Translations under genes and position numbers: made by a program
Part shown: positions 24,180 to 29,642 of the stretch, piece after piece
Numbering within the stretch: position 1 is the first letter of the stretch
Layout: each line of letters opens with the position of its first letter
DNA from: a virus
Virus record (IMG/VR): IMGVR_UViG_3300005577_000050
Location: 1 to 44,689 of that record
Length of the DNA: 44,689 nt
Strand: one strand, 5' to 3'
The notes under the pieces: generated by a model
The model's input: the letters and a program-made list of their open reading frames with translations, nothing else
Databases searched by the model: none
What the model was told of the DNA's origin: nothing

Positions 24180-24346
24180 GCACTGAGGAGCTTACGGCTC
24201 TCATGCAGTGGTGCGAGGCGGTCACCGGCCGGATGCAGGATGTGCTCAATGACCTGGAGTCCTTGGCCGGCAAACACCGATCCCTGACCAAGAGGGTCAA
24301 GGCCCTCGAAGAACTAGTGCTGAGGATATCTGACGATGGGCGTTGA
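24176..24346 (+). CDS. Small coiled-coil protein
   Basis: This 56-residue protein starts at ATG 24176, overlapping the previous stop by ATGA. It reads MSTEELTALMQWCEAVTGRM, QDVLNDLESLAGKHRSLTKR and then VKALEELVLRISDDGR. Heptad-like leucines suggest a short coiled coil. It precedes another helical protein with an 11-base overlap, so the two could form a heteromeric bundle. Function unknown. Confidence 0.65.
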   Translation: MSTEELTALMQWCEAVTGRMQDVLNDLESLAGKHRSLTKRVKALEELVLRISDDGR

Positions 24347-24596
24347 GGATAAAAAGATCAAGGTGTCCAGTGAGACGATCGCCAAGCTCGTGGGCGACAT
24401 TCACTCTCTCACCGAGGTGGTGAGCGCTCAAGCACGCACGATTCAGATGCTCGAGGCCCGCCTGGCGGTGTGTGAGGGTCTGCGAACCGGCGAAGGCGGA
24501 GGTAGGGCGAACGAGTGGTGGCAGAAGCCGATCGTCTCGTTTCAGGGGTCGGCCGTGCGGGACCTGGATGCCGGCGAACAGGCCAATGTCCGCTGA
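24336..24596 (+). CDS. Coiled-coil protein
   Basis: This 86-residue protein starts at ATG 24336. Residues 10-50 (VSSETIAKLVGDIHSLTEVV, SAQARTIQMLEARLAV) are a strong coiled-coil candidate. The C-terminal part has NEWWQKPIVSFQGSAV. It overlaps both neighbours by 11 bases. No known domain is recognised. The helices of this and the preceding protein may pair. Confidence 0.65.
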   Translation: MGVEDKKIKVSSETIAKLVGDIHSLTEVVSAQARTIQMLEARLAVCEGLRTGEGGGRANEWWQKPIVSFQGSAVRDLDAGEQANVR

Positions 24597-24693
24597 CGAC
24601 TGGATCGTGGTCGGCGTCGCTGTGGCGCTGGTAGTGGGAGTGACCGTGGTGGCCGGACTTCTGGCCATCAAATTCGTAGAGGGGTCGTTGTGA
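24586..24693 (+). CDS. Single-span membrane micro-protein
   Basis: This 35-residue protein starts at ATG 24586 and reads MSADDWIVVGVAVALVVGVT followed by VVAGLLAIKFVEGSL. One transmembrane helix fills residues 7-28, with an acidic N-terminus. The stop overlaps the GTG start of the WhiB gene (GTGA), indicating translational coupling. Function unknown; it may anchor a neighbouring soluble protein or act on the host membrane. Confidence 0.65.
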   Translation: MSADDWIVVGVAVALVVGVTVVAGLLAIKFVEGSL

Positions 24694-25556
24694 GCGGTTA
24701 CAGTGTGCGCGGTGCCTCCGTGGGCTCCGACGATGCAAGTACAGGCGGGGCCAATCACGGAGAGGTATCCCTGATCAGTCTTGGACTGAGCGGTTTCGAG
24801 GCCGAAGCAAGCCGCTGGATGGCGCGGGGGCTGTGCGCCGGGCCGAACGTGGATCCCACGTGGTGGGAGGTCGAGTCCATGCACGGGGCCGGGGACGACC
24901 CCAGCGAGGCTCGCGAGGACCGCATGACCGAGGACAATAAGCTCGTCAAGAAGGCACAGATGATCTGCCGCCGCTGCCCGGTTCGGCAAGAATGCCTGGA
25001 CTACGCCATGACCAATGGAGAGGGCTGGGGAGTGTGGGGAGCTACCACGCCCCGCATGCGGGCCCGTATCGGCAAATGGTCCTCGCGCTACGTCGGACCG
25101 GACGGACGAGTGCCTGCGGAGCTTCGCCCTTTGGAATGGGACGGCTGGACCTGGATCGATGAGCGCTCCGAGCGCCGCCTGATCAAGGTTCCGGTCGGTC
25201 AGGGTGTCGTGGTACCGGGACGGGGCAGCCAGCGGCCCGAGGGCAAATGCATGAGCGGTAAGCATGACTGGACTCCCGAGAATCTAATCATTGAGCGAGA
25301 TGGCAAGAAGAAAAAGGGCGCTCGATGTCGAGCCTGCATGAATGAGTCCCGACGTCTGGCCGCCCGTGCACGTCGACTGGAGGCGCGGGAAAAGGCAGGC
25401 CTGCGCTACTGGAGGACCGAGGAGTTCGTGGAGGAATACCTGAAGCGCGGCCTGGCTTCCATGAGCCGTCAGGAAGGTGCCAGGAGCCTGGGCATGAAGC
25501 CCGACGCCTACGGACGAGCCGTTACCCGAGCACGGCAGGCAGGATTGATTCAGTGA
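24690..25556 (+). CDS. WhiB-like regulator fused to zinc-ribbon and HTH domains
   Basis: This 288-residue protein starts at GTG 24690 (GTGA overlap). Residues about 40-125 are a WhiB domain: Cys49, Cys93-x2-Cys96-x5-Cys102, then GVWGATTPRMR in place of the usual GVWGG turn. WhiB proteins hold a 4Fe-4S cluster and bind the host sigma factor. Residues 187-216 (CMSGKHDWTPENL ... CRAC) form a zinc-ribbon like that at the end of HNH endonucleases, including the one at 31072. Residues about 245-288 (RGLASMSRQEGARSLGMKPD) look like a helix-turn-helix. Most phage WhiB proteins are about 80-130 residues, so the 170-residue extension is unusual. It is followed by a sigma-like gene. Confidence 0.85.
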   Translation: MSGYSVRGASVGSDDASTGGANHGEVSLISLGLSGFEAEASRWMARGLCAGPNVDPTWWEVESMHGAGDDPSEAREDRMTEDNKLVKKAQMICRRCPVRQECLDYAMTNGEGWGVWGATTPRMRARIGKWSSRYVGPDGRVPAELRPLEWDGWTWIDERSERRLIKVPVGQGVVVPGRGSQRPEGKCMSGKHDWTPENLIIERDGKKKKGARCRACMNESRRLAARARRLEAREKAGLRYWRTEEFVEEYLKRGLASMSRQEGARSLGMKPDAYGRAVTRARQAGLIQ

Positions 25557-26047
25557 GTGATTTCGAGGGCTGGCTTCGCCACACCGCGCATCAGACCGAT
25601 CCGAACCAGGTGGATGACCTGATTCAGGAGGGCCGGATCGCCCTGTGGCGCAACGAACAGCGTCGGGGGCTGGCCCATGCCGGGTGGATGACCGCAGCGG
25701 CCCGGCAGCGAATGCGGGACGTGGCCTGGAGCGGCTGGCGCATGTTCGGCAACGAGGGCAAGCGCGGTCAGCGCAGCGTCGAGCCGGTGGCCTCGATGGA
25801 CGAGTTCGAGGGCGACACGCACCACCCCACGGTGGCTGACTTCGCGGAGATGGCCGCCATGGCCTACCACCACGGCGAGATGGCCCGAGCGATAGGTGGT
25901 CTCAGCCCACGCCAGCAGGAAGCGGCCAGGGTGGTTCTGGCCGGCGGCATTCTGGACGAGAAACAGCGCGCCGCCTGGACCGATGCCCGCAAAAAGCTGC
26001 GAGAGTTGCTGGCGCACCTGAGGGAAGGGGAGGGGAACCGTGGCTGA
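25553..26047 (+). CDS. Degenerate sigma-70-like protein
   Basis: This 164-residue protein starts at GTG 25553, overlapping the WhiB-like gene by GTGA. Residues 14-35 (HQTDPNQVDDLIQEGRIALW) match sigma region 2.1-2.2, which contacts core RNA polymerase. Residues 40-60 (LAHAGWMTAAARQRMRD) could be region 2.3-2.4. After an acidic linker, LSPRQQEAARVVLAGG resembles the start of region 4, but the recognition helix is replaced by RAAWTDARKKLRELLAHL. It is probably a sigma-like modulator of host polymerase acting with the WhiB partner. A small RNA polymerase-binding protein without promoter recognition is an alternative. Confidence 0.75.
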   Translation: MSDFEGWLRHTAHQTDPNQVDDLIQEGRIALWRNEQRRGLAHAGWMTAAARQRMRDVAWSGWRMFGNEGKRGQRSVEPVASMDEFEGDTHHPTVADFAEMAAMAYHHGEMARAIGGLSPRQQEAARVVLAGGILDEKQRAAWTDARKKLRELLAHLREGEGNRG

Positions 26048-26204
26048 TGCAAGTGCGGACTGGATCGAGCGGGGCAAGGAATACGTGGCAGCAAAGTGGG
26101 CCGGGTTCACCGAGAACTGGCTGGACATGGAGGAGTGGGAGACAGATGACAGCGACGTGGTCGAGATAGCTCTTGACATTCTCGGAGACGAGGGCGTACA
26201 GTAG
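26040..26204 (+). CDS. Small acidic protein
   Basis: This 54-residue protein starts at GTG 26040 and overlaps the sigma-like gene by 8 bases. It is acidic and Trp-rich (ADASADWIERGKEYVAAKWA, GFTENWLDMEEWETDDSD). It has no recognised domain. The promoter for the next gene lies inside its 3' end. Small acidic Trp-rich proteins in such operons may mimic nucleic acid or bind polymerase, but no evidence here shows this. Confidence 0.6.
   Translation: MADASADWIERGKEYVAAKWAGFTENWLDMEEWETDDSDVVEIALDILGDEGVQ
26173..26202 (+). promoter_or_regulatory. Internal promoter
   Basis: TTGACA (26173-26178) and TACAGT (26197-26202) are separated by 18 bases, within the end of the preceding gene and 43 bases before ATG 26246. 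It would give the small-protein genes their own transcript. Confidence 0.6.
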
Positions 26205-26245
26205 AGTCATCGGAAAAGGGTAAGACCGAGAAGGAGAAGATTCAG

Positions 26246-26404
26246 ATGAAGGCGTTCGTGTGGTTTAACTGGAAGGGCGGCGGGGACTACCCCAGCCCCG
26301 TGCCGGGCGTCCCGATGCGGTGGCTGAAAGAGCGCGACGTGGTTGTCCACGTCGTGGAGCCGGTCAACCCGCTGGCGTGGATGGACGAGGAGTTGGGGAT
26401 CTGA
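26246..26404 (+). CDS. Small conserved-looking protein
   Basis: This 52-residue protein starts at ATG 26246 behind AAGGAGAA. It reads MKAFVWFNWKGGGDYPSPVP, then GVPMRWLKERDVVVHVVEPV and a short end with AWMDEELGI. Aromatic and Gly/Pro-rich, it appears to be a small beta protein. No family is recognised. It overlaps the next start as TGATG. Confidence 0.6.
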   Translation: MKAFVWFNWKGGGDYPSPVPGVPMRWLKERDVVVHVVEPVNPLAWMDEELGI

Positions 26405-26502
26405 TGGCGCTGTGCGGAACGTGTGGCGGCCAGATCGTGCGCTGCGGGGGCTACCATCCCGGCCTCGGTCGGATCGAGAAGATTGTCGAGGACGAGAAGT
26501 GA
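26404..26502 (+). CDS. 32-residue CxxC protein
   Basis: This very short protein starts at ATG 26404 and reads MALCGTCGGQIVRCGGYHPG followed by LGRIEKIVEDEK. Cys4, Cys7 and Cys14, with His18, could bind one zinc ion. It is coupled on both sides (TGATG before, GTGA after), which favours real translation. Function unknown. Confidence 0.55.
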   Translation: MALCGTCGGQIVRCGGYHPGLGRIEKIVEDEK

Positions 26503-26846
26503 ACTACGAGCTGCGTGAGGCCCAGATGATCGGCGGCATGTGGCAGCAGAAGTACCAGGAGGCAGTGCGCGAGCTGGAGCGGGTGCACCTGACGATGTCC
26601 TCGCGCGAGAGCCACGCCCGTTACCAGGCCGAACGGATTCTGGCCCTGGTGGCATGGCTAGAGGAGCTGGTGGGCGTGGCCGAGGGCGAGGAGGGCTGCG
26701 CGGAGTGCTCCGGAGACGGCTGGGATTACCGGCGCTGTGGCGAGGACACCTGCGATATGCAGGAGCCGTGCGAGATGTGCAACAGGGACGGTCTGCGCAC
26801 GTCGGTGGCCGAGTACTGGGCCGGTGCGCTGGATGGGAAGAAGTGA
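26499..26846 (+). CDS. Coiled-coil protein with DnaJ-like zinc finger
   Basis: This 115-residue protein starts at GTG 26499 (GTGA overlap). Residues 1-65 are helical (QKYQEAVRELERVHLTMSSR). Residues about 67-100 hold four Cys pairs: GCAECSGDGWDYRRCGEDTC and EPCEMCNRDGL, including a CxECSGDG element like DnaJ-type zinc fingers. Such fingers bind zinc and unfolded or partner proteins. Similar coiled-coil plus zinc architectures recur in this phage on the minus strand. Role unknown. Confidence 0.65.
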   Translation: MNYELREAQMIGGMWQQKYQEAVRELERVHLTMSSRESHARYQAERILALVAWLEELVGVAEGEEGCAECSGDGWDYRRCGEDTCDMQEPCEMCNRDGLRTSVAEYWAGALDGKK

Positions 26847-26853
26847 GCGGGGA

Positions 26854-27060
26854 GTGAGTGGCGAATGGCTGACTATGGGCCACCGGGAGCACAAGTGCGA
26901 CACGCCCGCCGGCGGTCAGATCGAGCGGACCGGGGCCAGCGAGGGGGCGCTGTGGCGCTGCAGCGAATGCGGCCTGGTGTGGGAACTGAGCGTGGATAGC
27001 GGCCGGTGGACCTGGTCCGAGTACCAGCAGGCGGAGAAGGGGCCGGTGTGGCCGGCATGA
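26854..27060 (+). CDS. Zinc-ribbon small protein
   Basis: This protein is about 68 residues from GTG 26854; ATG 26833 or ATG 26875 are alternative starts. It contains HREHKCDTPAGGQIERTG and LWRCSECGLVWELSVDSG. Cys/His groups (HKC and CSEC) fit a small zinc ribbon. The end, WTWSEYQQAEKGPVWPA, is aromatic. It overlaps the next gene by ATGA. Function unknown. Confidence 0.6.
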   Translation: MSGEWLTMGHREHKCDTPAGGQIERTGASEGALWRCSECGLVWELSVDSGRWTWSEYQQAEKGPVWPA

Positions 27061-27254
27061 TGCCAGAGGACCCGGGGCAGCTGTGGGCTGCCATAGAGCG
27101 GGACCGAGATGATCGCGCAGAGCTGATCACTCTGGCCCGGTCCTGGAAGTCGGCGTGGGAGCAGATGAAAGCAGAGCGTGACGAGCTGGCGGTGGAACTC
27201 CGCTCGAGAGGCTACGGCTGGGTCGTCTCCAGAATCCTCAATGAAAAGGCTTGA
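27057..27254 (+). CDS. Helical small protein, last gene of the rightward operon
   Basis: This 65-residue protein starts at ATG 27057 (ATGA overlap). It reads MMPEDPGQLWAAIERDRDDR, AELITLARSWKSAWEQMKAE and RDELAVELRSRGYGWVVSRI. It is a charged amphipathic helix or coiled coil. A strong promoter overlaps its 3' end (27251-27279). Function unknown. Confidence 0.6.
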   Translation: MMPEDPGQLWAAIERDRDDRAELITLARSWKSAWEQMKAERDELAVELRSRGYGWVVSRILNEKA

Positions 27255-27279
27255 CACCGAGTCCTTGAACTCGTAACCT
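27251..27279 (+). promoter_or_regulatory. Strong promoter reading into the origin-like region
   Basis: TTGACA (27251-27256), a 17-base spacer and TAACCT (27274-27279). Initiation 7 bases downstream would fall on or next to an ATG at 27286, giving a leaderless transcript or a non-coding RNA that runs into the repeat region. Confidence 0.65.
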
Positions 27280-27285
27280 AGAGAC

Positions 27286-27453
27286 ATGAGAGAAGCGGTT
27301 CAGGAAAGGGTCTCGAGTTTGAGCGGTGCTGAGCACCGTCTCCGCACCGGCACCGGACAAATCGGAAAAAACGGTCGGTGGGTCCTCCTGCTCGGGGAAG
27401 GCCGGGGAAGGCCGGGTGGGGTGAAGACGGGGGCGGGGACGAGGGAGGAGTGA
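27286..27453 (+). CDS. Possible leaderless 55-residue ORF
   Basis: The frame begins MREAVQERVSSLSGAEHRLR at the predicted transcription start and ends in a Gly/Arg-rich stretch (LLGEGRGRPGGVKTGAGTRE). It has no ribosome-binding site, so it would have to be read from a leaderless message, which actinobacteria do efficiently. A stem (CGGTGC/GCACCG, 27324-27338) lies inside. The low-complexity C-terminus makes a non-coding RNA equally possible. Confidence 0.35.
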   Translation: MREAVQERVSSLSGAEHRLRTGTGQIGKNGRWVLLLGEGRGRPGGVKTGAGTREE

Positions 27454-27531
27454 ACAAAGCAGCACTTCAACCCAAGGTTGGGGGTTAGGCAGAACCGGTT
27501 CGGGTGTGACGCGACCTTTTATAGCGGGAAC

Positions 27532-27664
27532 GGAACTCTCGGAACTCTCGGAACTCTCGTCATGGGAACTCTCGTCATGGAAACAACATAGCGGAAATGG
27601 AACTCTCGTCATCAGAACAACATGTTTCTCGGGAACTTTCGTCATCGGAACAACATATTTCTCC
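27532..27664 (+). repeat. Iteron-like direct repeats
   Basis: GGAACTCTCG occurs at 27532, 27541, 27550, 27565 and 27599, with a one-mismatch copy at 27632. The last three copies belong to tandem units of about 33-34 bases that each continue TCAT, then AACAACAT (27565-27598, 27599-27631, 27632-27664). The pattern resembles binding sites of a replication initiator or repressor. Confidence 0.8.
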
Positions 27665-27693
27665 ACCACGGGAGCATGCTCAGGTTAGGTATG

Positions 27694-27712
27694 TTAGGTA
27701 AGCCTAACCTAA
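27694..27712. promoter_or_regulatory. DtxR/IdeR-type iron box
   Basis: TTAGGTAAGCCTAACCTAA matches the 19-bp DtxR consensus TTAGGTTAGCCTAACCTAA at 18 of 19 positions. An extra half site TTAGGT lies at 27685-27690. Host iron regulators of this family (DmdR1 in Streptomyces, IdeR in mycobacteria) could bind it. No iron gene is nearby. Confidence 0.6.
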
Positions 27713-27722
27713 GGTTGAGGGT

Positions 27723-27742
27723 TTATCCACAGGTTATCCACA
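27723..27742 (+). promoter_or_regulatory. Two perfect DnaA boxes
   Basis: TTATCCACA occurs at 27723-27731 and again at 27734-27742, in the same orientation, two bases apart. Both are exact matches to the bacterial DnaA box, suggesting the host initiator is recruited here. Confidence 0.75.
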
Positions 27743-27948
27743 AGGTGTCCGGGGCGTGGCTGCCGTGAACAACACTGCACATGGAGCCATGTCTGTGCCG
27801 GGTGCTGCTGCCCACCTACACACCACCACCGGCTACCCGGCATCGCCATGACCGGGCCGGGGGCCGATCACCCCCGTGCCGCAGCTCTTCCCCGTAGTGC
27901 TTCTGCCGGGCGTGCCAGGGTGCGCCACGGGTGTGTAGCTGCCTGCGT

Positions 27949-27976
27949 AGCCACCTCCATACAGCCACCTCCATAC
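27949..27976 (+). repeat. 14-bp tandem duplication 1
   Basis: AGCCACCTCCATAC is repeated exactly, at 27949-27962 and 27963-27976. Confidence 0.9.
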
Positions 27977-28000
27977 AGGGATTTCCCACGCGTACGCCTT

Positions 28001-28028
28001 GCCTGTCGTGAGTCGCCTGTCGTGAGTC
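28001..28028 (+). repeat. 14-bp tandem duplication 2
   Basis: GCCTGTCGTGAGTC is repeated exactly, at 28001-28014 and 28015-28028, followed by a further partial GTGAGTCG. Confidence 0.9.
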
Positions 28029-28045
28029 GTGAGTCGCGGAGTCAA

Positions 28046-28200
28046 TCGGGGAGGTGGCCCATGTAAAAATAGTCCCGAGAGTTACAGACAGTAATCATTA
28101 GTACTATTATTATTACTCTGTGTGTATATAGGTAAACCATTAAATGGGGTTCTCACGCTTGGAGCGTGGTAAAAATCTCAATACATACCCACCTCCCCGA
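28046..28200. repeat. Inverted repeat flanking an AT-rich core
   Basis: TCGGGGAGGTGG at 28046-28057 is the exact reverse complement of CCACCTCCCCGA at 28189-28200. The interior is AT-rich with ATTAGTACTATTATTATTAC at about 28098-28117 and contains a small hairpin CACGCT-TGG-AGCGTG. It is a plausible unwinding element. Confidence 0.7.
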
Positions 28201-28218
28201 CTCGACCTCCCCGACTCG
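28191..28218 (+). repeat. 14-bp tandem duplication 3
   Basis: ACCTCCCCGACTCG is repeated exactly, at 28191-28204 and 28205-28218. The first copy overlaps the right arm of the inverted repeat. Confidence 0.9.
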
Positions 28219-28262
28219 ATCCCGACTCATCCATGACTCACGCTCAATCGGGATCAGCGGGC

Positions 28263-28442
28263 TCACGAATCGGCCCCGACTGCTCGCGCGCATCGAGAGC
28301 AGAGCATGCCCCAGAGTTCGTACCAATCCAGTGTGGCCACGGCCCGGCAGCAGGAGCAGGGGGCTACCTCAACCTTGCCGACAGAGGCGGCCACCCCGGC
28401 AGGGTTTGCGCACCTGCCGGGCGTCGCGCATGTGGCGTTCAC
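28263..28442 (-). CDS. Small Cys-rich zinc-binding protein
   Basis: This 59-residue protein starts at GTG 28442, overlapping the upstream stop as GTGA. It contains CATPGRCANPAGVAAS, APCSCCRAVATLDWYELWGM and LCSRCARAVGADS. Four Cys pairs (C-x5-C, CSCC, CSRC) suggest two zinc sites. It is the last gene of a leftward operon that runs into the origin-like region. An upstream start at 28616 would lie in another frame's gene and is not preferred. Function unknown. Confidence 0.6.
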   Translation of the reverse strand: MNATCATPGRCANPAGVAASVGKVEVAPCSCCRAVATLDWYELWGMLCSRCARAVGADS

Positions 28443-28597
28443 AGGTCTATCCGGGAGTGGATTAGGTTTCCCCGGCCGTGGCACACGCACATGTCGCGGG
28501 CGTGCGCCTCGGTCTCGGCTTGGTTCAGCGCTTCCCGCAACGCCACGATGTGCAGGCTCAGCGCGGCGCGGGACAGATTGTGCAGGTCGGGATTCAT
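28439..28597 (-). CDS. Small helical protein with CxCH
   Basis: This 52-residue protein starts at ATG 28597 (ATGA overlap with the membrane protein gene). It reads MNPDLHNLSRAALSLHIVAL, REALNQAETEAHARDMCVCH and GRGNLIHSRIDL. One amphipathic helix is followed by a CVCHGRGN element that may bind metal. Function unknown. Confidence 0.6.
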   Translation of the reverse strand: MNPDLHNLSRAALSLHIVALREALNQAETEAHARDMCVCHGRGNLIHSRIDL

Positions 28598-28875
28598 GAC
28601 TCCACCGTCCGATCACGCTCTCCTACGAACAGCGGGTGGACGCGGTGGATGTCCGACGCTCCGGACCGCGAGGCCATCGGACCGCCGTTGTCCTTCCCGA
28701 CGCGGGCCCATGCGCCAGGGTCAAGCACTCGATCACTCTCGACCGGCGCTGAGATACCGCTAGAAGGGCCCTGGGAGGCGTTCTCAGCCACCTTTACCCC
28801 GAGTGCGAGAACTGACAAGACCCCGACGGTTACGGTCGCCACAGAGGCCACCAGGTAGGCGCGATGACGATTCAT
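28594..28875 (-). CDS. Membrane-anchored small protein
   Basis: This 93-residue protein starts at ATG 28875 behind AAGGGAA. An upstream in-frame ATG at 29043 would extend into the previous gene and is rejected. Residues 2-6 are basic (NRHRAY) and residues 7-28 (LVASVATVTVGVLSVLALGV) form a single membrane helix or uncleaved signal anchor. The remaining 60 residues are polar and probably extracytoplasmic. Function unknown; superinfection exclusion or cell-envelope action would fit the topology but is speculation. Confidence 0.65.
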   Translation of the reverse strand: MNRHRAYLVASVATVTVGVLSVLALGVKVAENASQGPSSGISAPVESDRVLDPGAWARVGKDNGGPMASRSGASDIHRVHPLFVGERDRTVES

Positions 28876-28895
28876 GATCGTTTCCCTTCTCGAAC

Positions 28896-28914
28896 CGGGA
28901 GCACGGTGCTCCCG
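28896..28914. promoter_or_regulatory. Palindromic hairpin in the leftward operon
   Basis: CGGGAGCAC-G-GTGCTCCCG is a 9-bp perfect inverted repeat about a single base, located just upstream of the ribosome-binding site of the membrane protein gene. It may be an operator or an RNA hairpin controlling that gene. Confidence 0.5.
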
Positions 28915-28922
28915 AGAACAGA

Positions 28923-28950
28923 ATGGCGCGCCCCGAGTTGAGCGCGCCAT
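28923..28950 (-). terminator. Hairpin between operon genes
   Basis: ATGGCGCGC and GCGCGCCAT pair across a 10-base loop, directly after the 136-residue zinc protein gene. No T-run follows, so partial termination or an RNA-stability element is likely. Confidence 0.55.
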
Positions 28951-28966
28951 CGACCGAACGGCTGAT

Positions 28967-29377
28967 CTACAGCACGTATCGGCCGTAGTCAACGCTGGAC
29001 GCGTCGTAAATTTCGGCATCGGTCGCGAGATAGCAATCCCCACACGTCCAGTGTTCTTCAGTTACGTAGTAAAGCGTGCCGTACGGCACGAGCGTGTCAC
29101 ATCTGTCGCAACGCTCCTCGTCGGGAGTGTCCGCCAGCTTGCGACGCAGCGCGTCCATGGCCGCGTCTGCCTCGGCATGGGCCAGGGTGACGGCCATGCT
29201 GAGATCGATGGCAGTCTGTACGCACGTGTCACAGATGATCGTGACTTGGCGGAACGGCTCGGTGTGAGTCATTCGGTAGCCTCCGTTGTCAACGATATAG
29301 CCGTTGCAGTGGCGGCAGGCAACCAGCGCCGGACGATCGTCCGTCAGACGCTCAGCGCGCGGAAGCGGGTTACTCAT
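28967..29377 (-). CDS. Multi-CxxC zinc-binding protein
   Basis: This 136-residue protein starts at ATG 29377 behind GGAGAGG. Three CxxC pairs occur at residues about 21-24 (CRHC), 49-52 (CDTC) and 88-91 (CDRC), with a fourth in WTCGDCYLATD. The last two frame a beta ribbon (CDRCDTLVPYGTLYYVTEEH), typical of treble-clef or rubredoxin-like zinc ribbons. Residues 55-80 are helical. It may bind DNA or polymerase, but no family was recognised. Confidence 0.7.
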   Translation of the reverse strand: MSNPLPRAERLTDDRPALVACRHCNGYIVDNGGYRMTHTEPFRQVTIICDTCVQTAIDLSMAVTLAHAEADAAMDALRRKLADTPDEERCDRCDTLVPYGTLYYVTEEHWTCGDCYLATDAEIYDASSVDYGRYVL

Positions 29378-29395
29378 GACAGCCTCTCCAGTCTG

Positions 29396-29497
29396 CTAGA
29401 ACGGAAGTACGCGGCCCGAAGGGCTACGTAGGTCTTGCGGTTTCGGCTCGCGGCGGACCGTCGGCTTGGTCTTCACGATCCTGGTCTGAGCGGCCAT
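29396..29497 (-). CDS. 33-residue basic protein
   Basis: It starts at ATG 29497 behind CAGGAGGAG, one of the strongest ribosome-binding sites in the window. The sequence MAAQTRIVKTKPTVRREPKP, then QDLRSPSGRVLPF, is basic and Pro-rich, so it may be disordered and bind nucleic acid. It is the first gene of the leftward operon and has a structured leader upstream (29519-29556). Confidence 0.6.
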   Translation of the reverse strand: MAAQTRIVKTKPTVRREPKPQDLRSPSGRVLPF

Positions 29498-29518
29498 CTC
29501 GCACTCCTCCTGTTGTGT

Positions 29519-29556
29519 GCGGGGGCGTTGCCCGGGTAGCAACGTTGGTCCCCCGC
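29519..29556 (-). promoter_or_regulatory. Nested hairpin in the leader of the leftward operon
   Basis: An outer 7-bp stem (GCGGGGG with CCCCCGC) encloses an inner 5-bp stem (CGTTG with CAACG) closing a 9-base loop. On the minus strand it ends about 22 bases before the ATG of the 33-residue protein, just ahead of its ribosome-binding site. It could control translation or bind a regulator. Confidence 0.5.
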
Positions 29557-29628
29557 CTCGCTTTACTCCCGCATTCACCAAGGCCGAGGGTCGTTTCTGC
29601 GACTACCGGGCGCTTTGGGTGACCAGCC

Positions 29629-29642
29629 AGACCCTAGGGTCT
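29629..29642. promoter_or_regulatory. 14-bp perfect palindrome
   Basis: AGACCCTAGGGTCT is identical to its reverse complement. Its central position between divergent operons suggests a dimeric repressor operator. Confidence 0.45.

Larger units (their letters stand above)
27454..28262. other. Non-coding origin/control region
   Basis: About 800 bases without a convincing gene. From left to right it holds an iteron-like array (27532-27664), an iron-box palindrome (27694-27712), two DnaA boxes (27723-27742), two 14-bp tandem duplications (27949-27976 and 28001-28028), a 12-bp inverted repeat (28046-28057 and 28189-28200) around an AT-rich core (about 28065-28150), and a third 14-bp tandem duplication (28191-28218). 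Iterons, DnaA boxes and an AT-rich unwinding stretch together are the classical ingredients of a replication origin. No replication protein gene is adjacent. Confidence 0.65.

Noticed and set aside
27532-27664. CRISPR-like array
   Set aside because: The units are nearly tandem with no unique spacers of constant length. They fit iterons better.
28263-28763. Plus-strand ORFs across this interval (99-176 residues)
   Set aside because: The minus-strand frames here are coupled by ATGA and GTGA overlaps and have a ribosome-binding site; the plus-strand frames are Arg-rich shadows.
29519-29573. tRNA-like fold (a D-arm-like stem and a 3' end with TTCACCA)
   Set aside because: The span is only about 55 bases, lacks a T-arm and a proper anticodon arm, and the CCA-like end is not correctly spaced from an acceptor stem.
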